The notes: a model not told the origin generated them from the sequence alone. Shown: positions 16,733 to 26,469, numbered from the stretch's first letter. The stretch is DNA of 64,000 bases from Clostridiales bacterium (GCA_018372435.1 JAHAJA010000006.1:124001-188000); one strand, 5' to 3'. Numbers and translations: made by a program.

Positions 16733-17098
16733 TTAATCATAATTATAATCTTCCCATATTTCTATTTTATTGCCATCCAAATCAAAAAAAGAAAATGAAC
16801 GGCCAAAATAATCAAATGTTTCACCGATTTTCACATTATTGTTAGCCAATATTTGTTTAATAGTATCAAAATCGCTAACACAAAAACCATAGGCAGGTTG
16901 TTGACCTGATGAGTAATTCATCTGAGAATTTATATGGTTTTCATTAGTAAGTAACATTATCTTTACTTCATTTGCAGTTCTCAAATCATAATATAAGGTA
17001 TCTTTATGCCTTATTTTAAAACCTAAGTTTTTCTCATACCAACTTGCTGCTTTTTCTAAATTATTCACAGGAATATAAATATAGCTACTAATAATCAT
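16733..17098 (-). CDS. VOC/glyoxalase-fold protein
   Basis: A 121-residue single-domain protein with two beta-alpha-beta-beta-beta modules: 'YIYIPVNNLEKAASWYEKNLGFKI' and the closing 'FFDLDGNKIEIWE', where the Glu is a metal ligand position. AAGGAGG lies before the ATG. Members include bleomycin/fosfomycin resistance proteins and dioxygenases; nothing here fixes the substrate. Confidence 0.85.
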   Translation of the reverse strand: MIISSYIYIPVNNLEKAASWYEKNLGFKIRHKDTLYYDLRTANEVKIMLLTNENHINSQMNYSSGQQPAYGFCVSDFDTIKQILANNNVKIGETFDYFGRSFSFFDLDGNKIEIWEDYNYD

Positions 17099-17248
17099 GC
17101 TTATACCTCCTTAGTTAGTACATCTTGATAGAAATGTTACAAAAGTGAATAAAGTTACAATTTTTTAAAATGAATTAATCAAATTGAGGCAAATAACCAC
17201 CTGAGCATAAGGACATAAAAGGGTGAAAAGTGTTTTATACGGTATTAT

Positions 17249-17662
17249 CTACTTTTTATTTGGTTTTCTTTTAATACGTAATAACTTCTGAATATCTTCA
17301 AGCTGTGAATTGATTGTTTCAAAAGACATCCATTTACCGTCATGATATGTTGTTGAATTGTTGTAGATGCTCTGAATTTCATCTGAATAAGTATGTTGCT
17401 CATTCTCAAATTTAGCTCTTTCATCTTTTCCAAAAATAATCTGTATGCTAAAACAATTTTCTTTAGCATACAGCGTACATAAGGTTTTACCACCACGTCG
17501 ATATTTATGTTCATACTTCCAATTATTCCACTTGGTGTTTTTTCGTAAGATATCCATTTCGTATAAGTTTTCTATCAAATTACAAACATCCGCCCATACA
17601 TTATACTTCTCTGTACCGAGCATTTCACTAAGGTCTTGATTTGTTGGAATAACTTCTTGCAT
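17249..17662 (-). CDS. DUF3788 domain protein
   Basis: A 137-residue protein. The ATG at 17662 follows GGAGG at 8 nt; the longer frame upstream has no such site. The pattern 'NNWKYEHKYRRGGKTLCTLY', 'FSIQIIFGKDERAKFE' and 'YHDGKWM' is the DUF3788 family signature. The family is common in Firmicutes and has no known function. A 250-bp stretch upstream (17663-17911) holds no gene that I can support. Confidence 0.75.
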   Translation of the reverse strand: MQEVIPTNQDLSEMLGTEKYNVWADVCNLIENLYEMDILRKNTKWNNWKYEHKYRRGGKTLCTLYAKENCFSIQIIFGKDERAKFENEQHTYSDEIQSIYNNSTTYHDGKWMSFETINSQLEDIQKLLRIKRKPNKK

Positions 17663-17911
17663 ATTAATTCCTCCACTAATAAAAGTATTGTTGAATACAT
17701 ATCCGTACAATGTCTTATTTGGGAACAAATGAGGCATTCCAATCTTTTTTGAACACAAAAATTCCACCACCTAACTCCAAGTTTACAATCCTATCACTTG
17801 AGGCTACGCTATGCCCTTCAGTCCTTAATCCTGTACATGATTTTTTATCTTTATAAAAGTTTAAAAGCACTGCGTAAATCATCTGTATCCCATACAATAA
17901 TAGCATTATAC

Positions 17912-18523
17912 CTATAAGCTTCTACTTTCCGTTAATCTGAGCTTCAAAACAGAAAACTTGTTATTAGCGCAATAACCTACATATGATTTTACACTTCCAT
18001 CAGCTCTAAATGTAACACACAAATGACCATCTTTAGAATTTACCCAAAGATATCTTTTTGTACCATCTTCATTGGAACTAATTAAGTACCCGGGAGTTTT
18101 GAAAGCAATTACACATTCTTCATAAGTGTTCAGCTTGCCACTGTCAAGATCATCAGCTGAGGAAAGATTGGTTTCACTATCGGCAAATTCAGCTCTATAT
18201 TCATCCCCCTCAAAACTTCCGGCGAAATAAGTAACTAAACCACTTGTTGTGTCAATCCACACTTCTATTTCTAAATCCTGTCCATTTACCGTTATGTTGT
18301 AATAGTAATAAGCTTTGTCAACTTTCGCAGGTTCACCTAAAATTGCATTAACATCACTTTCGGTCATACCTATTTCCAATTGGCTGAATTTAGCATAACC
18401 GTCACTTTTGACAGTCTCACTCTGTGAGTCATTTTTATCCTTGTTGCATGCCGCCAACGATAGAACTATCAGTAGCGTAAGTAGTAAAGCAAATAATCTT
18501 TTACATTTGTTTTTCATAATCAT
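17912..18523 (-). CDS. Lipoprotein with SmpA/OmlA-like repeat region
   Basis: A 203-residue lipoprotein: basic 'MIMKNKCKR', hydrophobic 'LFALLLTLLIVLSL' and the lipobox LAAC. The first mature half has 'FSQLEIGMTESDVNAILGEP', the helix-turn pattern of SmpA/OmlA or BLIP-like folds, followed by beta strands rich in tyrosine. GGAGGGG lies before the ATG at 18523. It is probably anchored on the outer face of the membrane. Its role is unknown. Confidence 0.8.
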   Translation of the reverse strand: MIMKNKCKRLFALLLTLLIVLSLAACNKDKNDSQSETVKSDGYAKFSQLEIGMTESDVNAILGEPAKVDKAYYYYNITVNGQDLEIEVWIDTTSGLVTYFAGSFEGDEYRAEFADSETNLSSADDLDSGKLNTYEECVIAFKTPGYLISSNEDGTKRYLWVNSKDGHLCVTFRADGSVKSYVGYCANNKFSVLKLRLTESRSL

Positions 18524-18943
18524 ATTAATTCCCCTCCTCAAATAGCCTTGTTCAATTAGTTCTTTTTCCAAGCTTCTTGTACACTAAAAGCGTTAAATCT
18601 TCTTTATTTTCATTACCTACAACAATTAACTTTATAGCCTCTGTTCACCCCCCTTACCCTAATTCATATCCTTATACTTTTTTCACAATAAATGATTGAA
18701 TTAAATAATCCAAAATACCTGCAATTCCTCCCGCGATTAGTAATCGAATTATATCAATGGAATTATTACCTCCCCAATCAAACATAATCATATATTACAT
18801 AATTACCCATTATATGTCAACTAGAAAGCAAATACCTTTAATTCAATTGAAACTGCTATATTAATATTTTACTTCTTTATGAATATAAGAATTGGATATA
18901 CCTACAGCATATGATATAATAGCTAGAAAAAAGGGGGAGTACT
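18524..18943. other. Gene-poor gap between the lipoprotein and YccF
   Basis: The 420 bp hold the divergent promoters. A possible 39-codon minus-strand frame (18672-18791) encodes a short hydrophobic segment (LLIAGGIAGILDYLIQ) but lacks a ribosome binding site. I do not call it a gene. Confidence 0.3.
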
Positions 18944-19303
18944 ATGGGCTGTTTAGGTAATTTACTTTGGTTTATCTTCGGTGGGTTCATTATGGGAATG
19001 AGCTGGTTAATTGCTGGTATTCTATGGTGCATAACAATTGTAGGGATACCGATTGGATTACAGTGCTTTAAGTTTGCTAGTCTATCATTTTTCCCATTTG
19101 GTAAAGAAGTTGTATATGGCGGAGGTGCTGGATCCGTATTGTTGAATATCCTTTGGATTATATTTTCTGGCCTGCCTCTTGCATTAGAAGCTGTAGTTAT
19201 TGGTGTAATCTTCTCTATTACTATCGTGGGAATTCCTTTTGGTCTTCAATGTTTTAAGATTGCCAAACTAGCACTTATGCCATTTGGATCAAGTGTGGTA
19301 TAG
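18944..19303 (+). CDS. yccF: YccF-family inner membrane protein
   Basis: A 119-residue membrane protein made of two repeated DUF307 units: each runs from a hydrophobic 'LWFIFGGF/LWIIFSGL' through 'ITIVGIPIGLQCFKFASLSFFPFG' or 'ITIVGIPFGLQCFKIAKLALMPFG'. This twofold repeat is diagnostic for YccF. AAAGGGGGAG is the ribosome binding site. Function of the family is unknown. It is followed at once by a strong terminator. Confidence 0.93.
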   Translation: MGCLGNLLWFIFGGFIMGMSWLIAGILWCITIVGIPIGLQCFKFASLSFFPFGKEVVYGGGAGSVLLNILWIIFSGLPLALEAVVIGVIFSITIVGIPFGLQCFKIAKLALMPFGSSVV

Positions 19304-19307
19304 ATAC

Positions 19308-19330
19308 GAGCCAGGCTGTTAACCTGGCTC
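19308..19330 (+). terminator. Hairpin after yccF
   Basis: GAGCCAGG and CCTGGCTC form a perfect 8-bp stem with a 7-nt loop. No strong T-run follows, so efficiency is uncertain. Confidence 0.55.
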
Positions 19331-19379
19331 GAAGATGCAATATTCAACAATGGGATAGGGAGAAACTTAGGGCAGTACT

Positions 19380-19451
19380 CTATAAGAATACTCGGTTGTA
19401 GTCATAACCTCTATCATAACTTCTATGTGCAGATTTAAGTGAAAAGTATAC
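19380..19451 (-). pseudogene. C-terminal relic of a GH39-like gene
   Basis: The frame reads VYFSLKSAHRSYDRGYDYNR followed by VFL and a stop. It matches the last residues of the intact GH39 at 23872 (VYFELKPVHRNADRGYDYNR). Nothing upstream of it continues the homology. It marks an old copy or rearrangement of the xylosidase locus. Confidence 0.6.
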
Positions 19452-19479
19452 TCCCAAAAGTTATACTACTTCTAATCTA

Positions 19480-20016
19480 CTATTTCATTATCATATTGTA
19501 CGATACTATGTCTTCAAGTGATTTGCATTCAAAATGCCCAGGGAATGGTTTTGAATTCTCATCGGGATAACCCATAACAAGCAGAGCGACTGGCTCGATG
19601 TTATCAGGAAGCGAGAACTCCTCAATGATGGCATCGGGAATAAAATGCATAACCCACGTCGTACCCACACCAAGGGAATAAGCCTCAAGCATCATATGTG
19701 TTGTAACGATACTCGCATCAACAACGCCGCTGGTCTTGCCGTCATATTCTCGTTGCCAACATTCATTCTTGTCATAGCAGATAAGCATCGCGTAAGGAGC
19801 ATTGAAGTGGCATTGAGTACACCTTCTTAGTTTGGCTATTCCTTCTTCATTATTGATAACTAAAATCCGTTGAGGTTGGCGATTGCATGCGGTTGGCGCT
19901 AGGTGACCAGCTTTTAGTATTTTGTCTATAGTGTCTTGTTCAATAACCTTGTCAGTAAACTTGCGAACCGAATATCGTTCCTCTACTAGTTTCAAAAAAT
20001 CCATATTTTTGTTCAT
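19480..20016 (-). CDS. Nitroreductase-family flavoprotein
   Basis: A 178-residue FMN enzyme. 'VEERYSVRKFTDKVI' near the start binds the FMN phosphate, 'LAPTACNRQPQRI' follows, and 'MLEAYSLGVGTTWVMHF' is the conserved central helix; 'VALLVMGYP' closes the fold. GGAGGAC precedes the ATG at 20016. The enzymes reduce nitro groups, quinones or related acceptors with NAD(P)H. Substrate cannot be told here. Confidence 0.9.
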   Translation of the reverse strand: MNKNMDFLKLVEERYSVRKFTDKVIEQDTIDKILKAGHLAPTACNRQPQRILVINNEEGIAKLRRCTQCHFNAPYAMLICYDKNECWQREYDGKTSGVVDASIVTTHMMLEAYSLGVGTTWVMHFIPDAIIEEFSLPDNIEPVALLVMGYPDENSKPFPGHFECKSLEDIVSYNMIMK

Positions 20017-20203
20017 TGAAGTCCTCCTCATTTAGTTTGACGCAAACTTTACTATTCACATCTTCCTTGTAAAATTAGTATAACAAAAGAAGGCTGACAA
20101 CTGTATGTCATACTTCATTGTATTGTTTTGATATTTCACTACAATTCAAACAAATTCATACTTTCAAATCAGGTGGTTAACTTAATCTAGCCTTTTATTC
20201 TAT

Positions 20204-20689
20204 TTACAATATTATTTCGTAATCCATCGACTTTCCAGCATAATCTGAATTCCATTCGTTTTTACGCTTTTGTACAAATTTAAAACCGACGCTCTCGTAA
20301 TTTTTTTGTGCAGGTATTAACTGTTCATCTGTAGTAACTATAAGTTTTTTAACATTTTTATTAGTTATTCGATTAACTGCTTCTTGCAACTGCATTTTTC
20401 CGAATGTTTTCCCTTTATACTTCGTTGCAATACAATTATGACCAATTTCTATGTAGTCAGGCATATTTCTTGGGTCCCAGCATATAAAGCCAATTGGGGT
20501 ACCATTTAAAGTTGTAACAAAACCACATTCATCAGCTATTTGCAGATTATCATAGAAAAAATCATCTTCTTCTTTCCATTTTATTATCCAGTCCCTTTCA
20601 TATCTGCTGTCAAATGAATATCCATCTTTTAATAATTCGTACATAATACCTCTTTGTAATTCACTAAATTTTTTAAATTCTATATTCAT
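20204..20689 (-). CDS. GNAT-family N-acetyltransferase
   Basis: A 161-residue single GNAT domain: 'GFVTTLNGTPIGFICWDP', 'IEIGHNCIATKYKGKTFGKMQLQEAV' (motif A with an altered acetyl-CoA loop) and 'QKNYESVGFKFVQKRKN'. GAGGGT lies before the ATG at 20689, which is preferred over the long upstream frame. Substrate unknown. The methyltransferase gene downstream starts a separate unit. Confidence 0.85.
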   Translation of the reverse strand: MNIEFKKFSELQRGIMYELLKDGYSFDSRYERDWIIKWKEEDDFFYDNLQIADECGFVTTLNGTPIGFICWDPRNMPDYIEIGHNCIATKYKGKTFGKMQLQEAVNRITNKNVKKLIVTTDEQLIPAQKNYESVGFKFVQKRKNEWNSDYAGKSMDYEIIL

Positions 20690-20747
20690 TAATACCCTCT
20701 TCCATCTACACTTTAGATTCACAAAAACAGGGCCTTTACCCATGTAA

Positions 20748-20782
20748 AAGGATTGAATCCCATCTGATATAGGACTCAATCC
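20748..20782 (-). terminator. Hairpin between the methyltransferase and GNAT genes
   Basis: AAAAGGATTGA pairs with TCAATCCTTTT across a short loop. It lies in the 5' leader of the GNAT gene and just after the methyltransferase stop region. Confidence 0.55.
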
Positions 20783-20854
20783 TTTTGGTTTAAGTTGTAT
20801 ATCTGAACAGATTTATCAGGCTCGTTGATTAAATTCATAATAAAATCTCGTCCG

Positions 20855-21607
20855 TTAAGGTTTTTTGGCAATATGTAGTGCAATTGTATCATTGATTGTA
20901 ATTATGTTACCTGCTTCTATTATTACTTCCCGGATTCCATTGTAAAATCTCGATTTATAGGGTTCCTGCAAAGTTATATGTTCAATATGCGTACTAATCC
21001 ACGAAATATATTCATCTGCATTAAGTACTCTAACTTTTTTCCATTCACGATAACTATAATCAACAAAACCATAATTTACTACATTATCATAATGCAATTT
21101 ACAAGTGTATTTTGTTTCAACATGAAAGTGCTTTTTATATATCTGGTCAATTTTGTTATACAACTCTTCGTTCGCACTTTTTTCATCGGAGATCGTCATA
21201 AACATCGCTAATGTGCCGCCTTGTTTCAAAAGATCGTATGTTCTTGTAAAACCGATTTCTTCCGGTATCCACTGAATTGTAGCTGCTGAGAATATTAAAT
21301 CAAATTTTAGCTCTCCAAAATCATGTGTTTCAAAGTCATCATTTACGATGTGAAAATTATTATATGGGTTAAATTTGTTCTTCATAAATTCTGTAAAATG
21401 CTCTCCCAGCTCTATACCAAGATAATTACAACCTGTATTCAGGAATGGTTCGGTGGCTTGACCTGTTCCTGGTCCGATTTCAAGTACGCATTTTTCTAAA
21501 TCGAGTTTTGCAATCATAATAATCTCAGTAAAGATTTCATCACAATAACGTAGCCTCCATTTTTCAAATTGTTCAGGAATTGTATCAAAAGTTTTTCTGA
21601 AATCCAT
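20855..21607 (-). CDS. Class I SAM-dependent methyltransferase
   Basis: A 250-residue protein with the methyltransferase fold: motif I 'VLEIGPGTGQATEPF' at about residues 41-55, acidic end of strand 2 'YLGIELGEHF', and 'FDLIFSAATIQWI' as motif II/post-II. Related to methyltransferase type 11/12 and trans-aconitate-methyltransferase-like small-molecule enzymes. The C-terminal 100 residues form a lid with no known signature. No substrate can be assigned. Confidence 0.88.
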   Translation of the reverse strand: MDFRKTFDTIPEQFEKWRLRYCDEIFTEIIMIAKLDLEKCVLEIGPGTGQATEPFLNTGCNYLGIELGEHFTEFMKNKFNPYNNFHIVNDDFETHDFGELKFDLIFSAATIQWIPEEIGFTRTYDLLKQGGTLAMFMTISDEKSANEELYNKIDQIYKKHFHVETKYTCKLHYDNVVNYGFVDYSYREWKKVRVLNADEYISWISTHIEHITLQEPYKSRFYNGIREVIIEAGNIITINDTIALHIAKKP

Positions 21608-21694
21608 ATTTAATCACCCCACAAATACAAATAATCTGCCCCTTTACGTCTAAGATTTAATTGGTTTACTGAATCACAATGTACTATAATTAAG

Positions 21695-22000
21695 TTATAC
21701 AAATTCCTTATCAAAAAAGATTACAGAATCTTTGTTATGAGCATCATCAAAGATATATGATTCGATAAACTTACCACCAAATGAATTTGATAAATAACCC
21801 TTAATGAATTCCATGCACATGAATGCTGGATAATTATCGCCAGATTTATCGGTTACACCATACTGATCGGGCTCAACAAAACCAAATTGCGGATAATATT
21901 CTGGACGACCAAAAAACATGATTGCTCCATGTTCATGTTCCCTTACTTTGTCTATCATGGCATGAATAAGTGCTTTTCCAACTCTTTTACGTTGATATGC
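21695..22000 (-). pseudogene. Truncated GNAT acetyltransferase
   Basis: The frame starts without a start codon at AYQRKRVGKALIHAMIDKVR, which is the acetyl-CoA loop and following helix of a GNAT domain. It continues 'AIMFFGRPEYYPQFGF' to a normal C-terminus. The N-terminal half is gone; the sequence upstream is unrelated. An internal ATG exists, but the product would lack the acetyl-CoA site. Confidence 0.7.
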
Positions 22001-22052
22001 TGACTACTGTCTAAAGGGAAAGCCAAAGCTTTCCCCATTTTAATAATTTTAT

Positions 22053-22214
22053 TTATCTTTTTACTGCTGTCATGAGCATTAACGTAAGATAGTCTTCAGT
22101 GTCTGCATCGTGAAGATTATAATCTGCGGTCGTTCTCCAAATCGCCTTACCATCTGGTATATCTTGAGCATATGTAACATTTACCAAATCAGATTTTTGC
22201 CACAGGTCTTGCCA
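22053..22214 (-). pseudogene. Methyltransferase C-terminal relic
   Basis: About 53 codons reading WQDLWQKSDLVNVTYAQDIP, then KAIWRTTADYNLHDADTEDY, then LTLMLMTAVKR and a stop. The block resembles the C-terminal end of SAM-dependent methyltransferases of Firmicutes. No start or SAM-binding part is present. The family call is tentative. Confidence 0.5.
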
Positions 22215-22405
22215 CCATTAAATAACCAAAGGCGGTTTTAAATTTAATTAAATACCCTCGGCTTTATCCTAATGCCACCTCTAACTCAATGCTTACTTTT
22301 AGCATAACTTACACATTCTTCCAATTTGTGATAAATAAACTATATCAAAAAAATACATCTATATCAAGATAAAAATTATAGATTGGCGGCTATTCCATGT
22401 AAACA

Positions 22406-23809
22406 CTATCTTAACGTAAAGGATAGCAGATTAGCATTTCCAACTCCACGATAGGTCAGATAAATTGCTTGCTTTCCGTTCGGAAGTTTAAGGGGAGTAG
22501 TGTACTCCTCCCACACATTCGAATTCTCAACCTTAAGGGTGGAAAGTACGTCACCATCCCAAGCATTTTTCACCTCAAATACGCCACTTGCATATCCTCT
22601 TACCTTAATACTAATTTCCGTTACATTTTTACAATCAAAGTATTTAAAACCTGCCGTGGCGGTATCCTGAATATTTGCAATATATCCCGGATACTCATCT
22701 CCATCCTTACCATCTTGCATAATCTTAGGAAATCGGTTATCTCCCACATATATGGAAGGAATTTCACGAAATAGATTACAGGCAATATATGCAGGATACT
22801 CCCCTTTTCCTTCTAAAGGTCCTCCATTCAGACCACAAGAACTAAGTTCCACTTGTGGAATCCTGCCATCCGATAATACTGTTAGCTTTTCTGCACAACC
22901 CTGTCTACTGTACCATGTACCATTAGTCTGACGATGATAAAAAATGTACCAATCATCTTGTATTTTAACTATACTACCGTGATTATTCCCTCCATAAGCC
23001 ATTGGCTGTTCAGCAGGTTTATAAGTGTCTATATGTAAATCGCAATTACTTACCAGCACGCCACCATACACAAACCCCTTTGTTGGATTATTGCTAGTAG
23101 CATAACAAAGCTCATGCATTACAATAGATGAATAGATGAGATAGTAGATATCTCCTATTTTACGGATAGATGGCGCTTCAAAAAACTCATGCCCCTCAAA
23201 GCCGCTATCTGCACTATATTCACAACCCGGAGCCACAATTACTGGTGTCGCAACGATAGTCAACATATCCGATGCCAAAACGGTTGCCATGGCTCCATGG
23301 CGGGATTTATCACCTCTAGAACAAAAACCCGTGTACAGATAGGTTATATCTCCCTCTGTCAACACACCAGGATCAAACTGAGGCTCATCTCCTTCCTTTT
23401 CACCCAGACGAGTTCCGTCTTCATAGTGCACATATCCATAAAATTCATATTGCCCCGCTGGAGTATCGCATACAGCTACGGACACAATGGATACATGATC
23501 AAGTACGTAATACAGATAATACCTGCCATCCGGTCCTACTGTAACATCTGGTGCATACAGGCACATCTTACCATTTTTATTTAGTGGGTCTGTGATTTTA
23601 GGATAAATCACGCCCTCATATCGCCAATCAGCCAGATTATCTACTGGTGCAGACCAGCATACATAATCCCCAAGGCAAAATACATGACCATTATACAAGT
23701 CATGAGATCCATATACATAGACTCTGTCTCCAAATACATACGGCTCTCCGTCAGGAATATACTCCCATGATGGTAAATATGGGTTATAAGATTGTTTTTT
23801 CATAATCAT
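22406..23809 (-). CDS. GH43 glycoside hydrolase with C-terminal CBM6-like module (intracellular)
   Basis: About 467 residues with no signal peptide. The GH43 five-bladed propeller carries 'PDGEPYVFGDRVYVYGSHD' (catalytic base Asp about 22), 'LYAPDVTVGPDGRYYLYY', 'DEPQFDPGVL' (second Asp) and 'GHEFFEAPSIRKIGDIYYLIYSS' (acid Glu about 213). Residues about 340 onward ('YPGYIANIQDTATAGFKYFDC') look like a CBM6-type beta-sandwich. The start is uncertain: a GTG at 23815 or ATGs at 23809/23803, all with weak ribosome sites. It follows the GH39 gene by about 60 nt on the same strand and likely forms an operon for xylan or arabinoxylan oligosaccharides. Confidence 0.9.
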   Translation of the reverse strand: MIMKKQSYNPYLPSWEYIPDGEPYVFGDRVYVYGSHDLYNGHVFCLGDYVCWSAPVDNLADWRYEGVIYPKITDPLNKNGKMCLYAPDVTVGPDGRYYLYYVLDHVSIVSVAVCDTPAGQYEFYGYVHYEDGTRLGEKEGDEPQFDPGVLTEGDITYLYTGFCSRGDKSRHGAMATVLASDMLTIVATPVIVAPGCEYSADSGFEGHEFFEAPSIRKIGDIYYLIYSSIVMHELCYATSNNPTKGFVYGGVLVSNCDLHIDTYKPAEQPMAYGGNNHGSIVKIQDDWYIFYHRQTNGTWYSRQGCAEKLTVLSDGRIPQVELSSCGLNGGPLEGKGEYPAYIACNLFREIPSIYVGDNRFPKIMQDGKDGDEYPGYIANIQDTATAGFKYFDCKNVTEISIKVRGYASGVFEVKNAWDGDVLSTLKVENSNVWEEYTTPLKLPNGKQAIYLTYRGVGNANLLSFTLR

Positions 23810-23871
23810 TTTCACATCTTTCTGTTATTTTTTAAATTCATACTGTTCTTACAACATTTTTAGGTACAATT

Positions 23872-25401
23872 CTAACTCTGCATGATTCGATTGTAGTCAT
23901 AACCTCTGTCAGCGTTTCTATGTACAGGTTTGAGTTCGAAGTAAACTACTGCATTTTCAGGAAGGTTTATTCGAAAACATACCAGACTATCTTTAGAGAA
24001 TATGCTGTTAGTCTGTACAAATGGGTGTGCAACGTCCTGTAAAACAGCAATCTGTGCTTGAGATGGATTTGCAGGTTCACCTAGATCGTGCCAGACTTTC
24101 AGAGGATTACAAGTAGACTCATCTACACGTTTTGTAAGAAGACATAATTCATTAGTTTCAGTCTTGAATTCATAGTTAAGAGTTATAGTATCGTCCAATC
24201 GTTTACATGTCCTGTTCCAGGCAACACCACGGTATTCACCAGTTTCCATACGCATAATTACAGTATTGTCGTCTCGATAAACACAGTAACCTTCTAGTTC
24301 CTTGAGTTTTTTAAAGAATGCAAAGGTCCAAAAAGTAGGTTTCGGGATGCAGCCGTTTGCAACTAGCCCAAACCCTCCGTGGAAAGGAGTAAATGGTACA
24401 CCCTGTTCCTCGAAAACATCTCCAAAGGTCCAATAAGAGTAGGACTCGTTGTCATCACCTAGACGCGATAGCTGATGAGCAATATATGCTGCATTTTGGT
24501 TGGTATCATGCAATGGACAATTAGGTATATAAGATGTATTAAACTCTGTTATGTGAATAGGCAATCCCTCGTACTGTGGAAAATTGTCAACGATTTCGCG
24601 GGTACTATGTAGATTAGTAAAGCCTTCTTCTGGATCCATCAGATCGGCGTAACCATAGTGTCCCTCATATTTTGGAAAATCTGTAGTATAATGATGTCTT
24701 GTCACGAAATCTACTGGTATTTTCTGTTCTTCACAAAACTCCATAAACCCCTGAATCCAAGGTTTATCACTGCCACCACAAACGGCAGGACCTCCAACTT
24801 TAAATCGACTATCAACTTCCTTGATTGCCACAAATGACTCCTTAAACAATTTAAAGTATTCTTGCATATCAGCATTTTCCCAAAATCCACTTAGATTTGG
24901 CTCATTCCAAACTTCAATTGGCCAGGTAACCACCTCATCCGCACCATAGCGTTCCATTAGATGACGCAAGAGAGCCTGTATCATGTGCTTCCATGCTTCA
25001 TAGGATTTAGGTGGTGTGGTATTTCCCTTCCAGTAGAAAATAGTCTGTTCACCCCTAGCCATCTTCTGTGGCATAAATCCTAACTCCAGAAAAGGTGCTA
25101 ATCCCATACTTCGATAACTATCCATAACACGGTCTAAGTAAGTAAAATTATATTCTGCATGGACTTTCCCCTCCACTGTATATTCTTGATAAATAGCCAT
25201 ATCATCACAAAACAATCCATGTCCACGAATATGTTTGAAACCAATTAATTCCTGTACTAGACGAAGTTGTTCTTGATACTCCTGTTGCAATGCCAACCCC
25301 ATTCGTCCTGTACCAATGCAATAATCAACTTGATTGTGAAATTCTACTCTTTCATCTCCACGTATTTTGATACTTTTGCTTCTTGTCTGTTCTTGTTTCA
25401 T
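23872..25401 (-). CDS. xynB: GH39 beta-xylosidase (intracellular)
   Basis: A 509-residue enzyme with no signal peptide. The TIM barrel shows the acid/base 'WPIEVWNEPNLSGFW' (Glu167) and the nucleophile 'LPIHITEFNTSY' (Glu286), as in Thermoanaerobacterium XynB. A C-terminal beta-domain ends in 'DRGYDYNRI'. The ATG at 25401 is chosen; the longer frame begins with TTG. It removes xylose from xylo-oligosaccharides. Its gene is divergent from an AraC regulator and upstream of a GH43 gene. Confidence 0.93.
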   Translation of the reverse strand: MKQEQTRSKSIKIRGDERVEFHNQVDYCIGTGRMGLALQQEYQEQLRLVQELIGFKHIRGHGLFCDDMAIYQEYTVEGKVHAEYNFTYLDRVMDSYRSMGLAPFLELGFMPQKMARGEQTIFYWKGNTTPPKSYEAWKHMIQALLRHLMERYGADEVVTWPIEVWNEPNLSGFWENADMQEYFKLFKESFVAIKEVDSRFKVGGPAVCGGSDKPWIQGFMEFCEEQKIPVDFVTRHHYTTDFPKYEGHYGYADLMDPEEGFTNLHSTREIVDNFPQYEGLPIHITEFNTSYIPNCPLHDTNQNAAYIAHQLSRLGDDNESYSYWTFGDVFEEQGVPFTPFHGGFGLVANGCIPKPTFWTFAFFKKLKELEGYCVYRDDNTVIMRMETGEYRGVAWNRTCKRLDDTITLNYEFKTETNELCLLTKRVDESTCNPLKVWHDLGEPANPSQAQIAVLQDVAHPFVQTNSIFSKDSLVCFRINLPENAVVYFELKPVHRNADRGYDYNRIMQS

Positions 25402-25594
25402 TCTTTTAGATACCTCTCTTTGCCCCAAATTGTTCTTTTCATAACAATAGACAACGACCTATTTTGAGTGAATTAAATTGGTAGCGTTGTCCTGCGTCAA
25501 CATGTTTATATTATATTGGATTGACCTATATGCAACAATGATTTATACTTATGGAAAATTGATGTATTCTCACATGAAAGGAGTAACATATCAG

Positions 25595-26425
25595 ATGAAT
25601 GAAATCCAGTTTATGGGCTACAGCGCCAAACATACCGAAGATTTTGTATACGAGTTTTCTGAAAATCATGACTTCTATTTATTTATTTTAACAAATACTC
25701 CTGCTAACTTTCTTATCGATGGGACTCTCCAGGCATATCCTGCACATTCTGCAGTTCTATACGCCCCAGGACAGAAAATCTATTACCGCGCTTGTGGCAT
25801 GGAATATCGCAATGACTGGTTGCGTTTTATAACAGATGAAACTTTTGTGACAAAATTTCCTGTACAGGGAGTTCCATTTACAGTTGGCGATCCTGAGTAC
25901 TGCCATAATCTGATCAAGCTGCTAACTTGGGAATCTTCCTTTACATCTTTGAACAGTGAAATAATTATATCTAATCTCCTACGAGTTCTATTCTTAAAGT
26001 TAAACGAGGATTCTACTCGACATGAGCATACAATTCACGCAGGTAGTCTCCTTAATCTACGCAAGCAAATATATAATAGCCCGCAGCTTGCCTGGAATAT
26101 CAGCCATATGGCCGAAAGACTCCATTTAAGTACGGGCTATCTTCAACTTCTGTATAAAAACATGTTTGGTATATCTTGTATGGAGGATGTTATTGAAGGG
26201 CGAATCCGAATGGCTAAGGATCAGTTGATGTATACCGCAAAAACTATTAGTGAAATCTCCGAATACTGCGGCTACAATAACGTCGAACATTTTTGCAGAC
26301 AGTTTCGACAGGTGTGTGACTGCACCCCTAACCAATTTCGTCGTTCAATCTCTCCAGCGCCTATAACAAACGAAAAAGCTATTCATCAAACAATTGCCGG
26401 CATAGAAACTCAAGTTTTAGATTAA
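25595..26425 (+). CDS. AraC-family regulator of the GH39-GH43 operon
   Basis: A 276-residue protein with an N-terminal cupin-like sensor ('YPAHSAVLYAPGQKIYYRA') and a C-terminal double helix-turn-helix (about 185-262): 'NISHMAERLHLSTGYLQLLYKNMFG' and 'TISEISEYCGYNNVEHFCRQFRQVCDCTPNQFR'. The ATG at 25595 is preferred, with AAAGGAG 11 nt before it. The sensor probably binds a sugar. It is divergent from the GH39 gene, the usual place of a local activator. Confidence 0.88.
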   Translation: MNEIQFMGYSAKHTEDFVYEFSENHDFYLFILTNTPANFLIDGTLQAYPAHSAVLYAPGQKIYYRACGMEYRNDWLRFITDETFVTKFPVQGVPFTVGDPEYCHNLIKLLTWESSFTSLNSEIIISNLLRVLFLKLNEDSTRHEHTIHAGSLLNLRKQIYNSPQLAWNISHMAERLHLSTGYLQLLYKNMFGISCMEDVIEGRIRMAKDQLMYTAKTISEISEYCGYNNVEHFCRQFRQVCDCTPNQFRRSISPAPITNEKAIHQTIAGIETQVLD

Positions 26426-26469
26426 CTATTGAGTTGCTTTATAAAAGTCAATTCAATTGTTAGTGATTA

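Noticed and set aside
17715..17906. A 63-codon minus-strand ORF upstream of the DUF3788 gene
   Set aside because: No ribosome site, no recognisable motif, and its C-terminal part overlaps the untranslated leader region of the DUF3788 gene.
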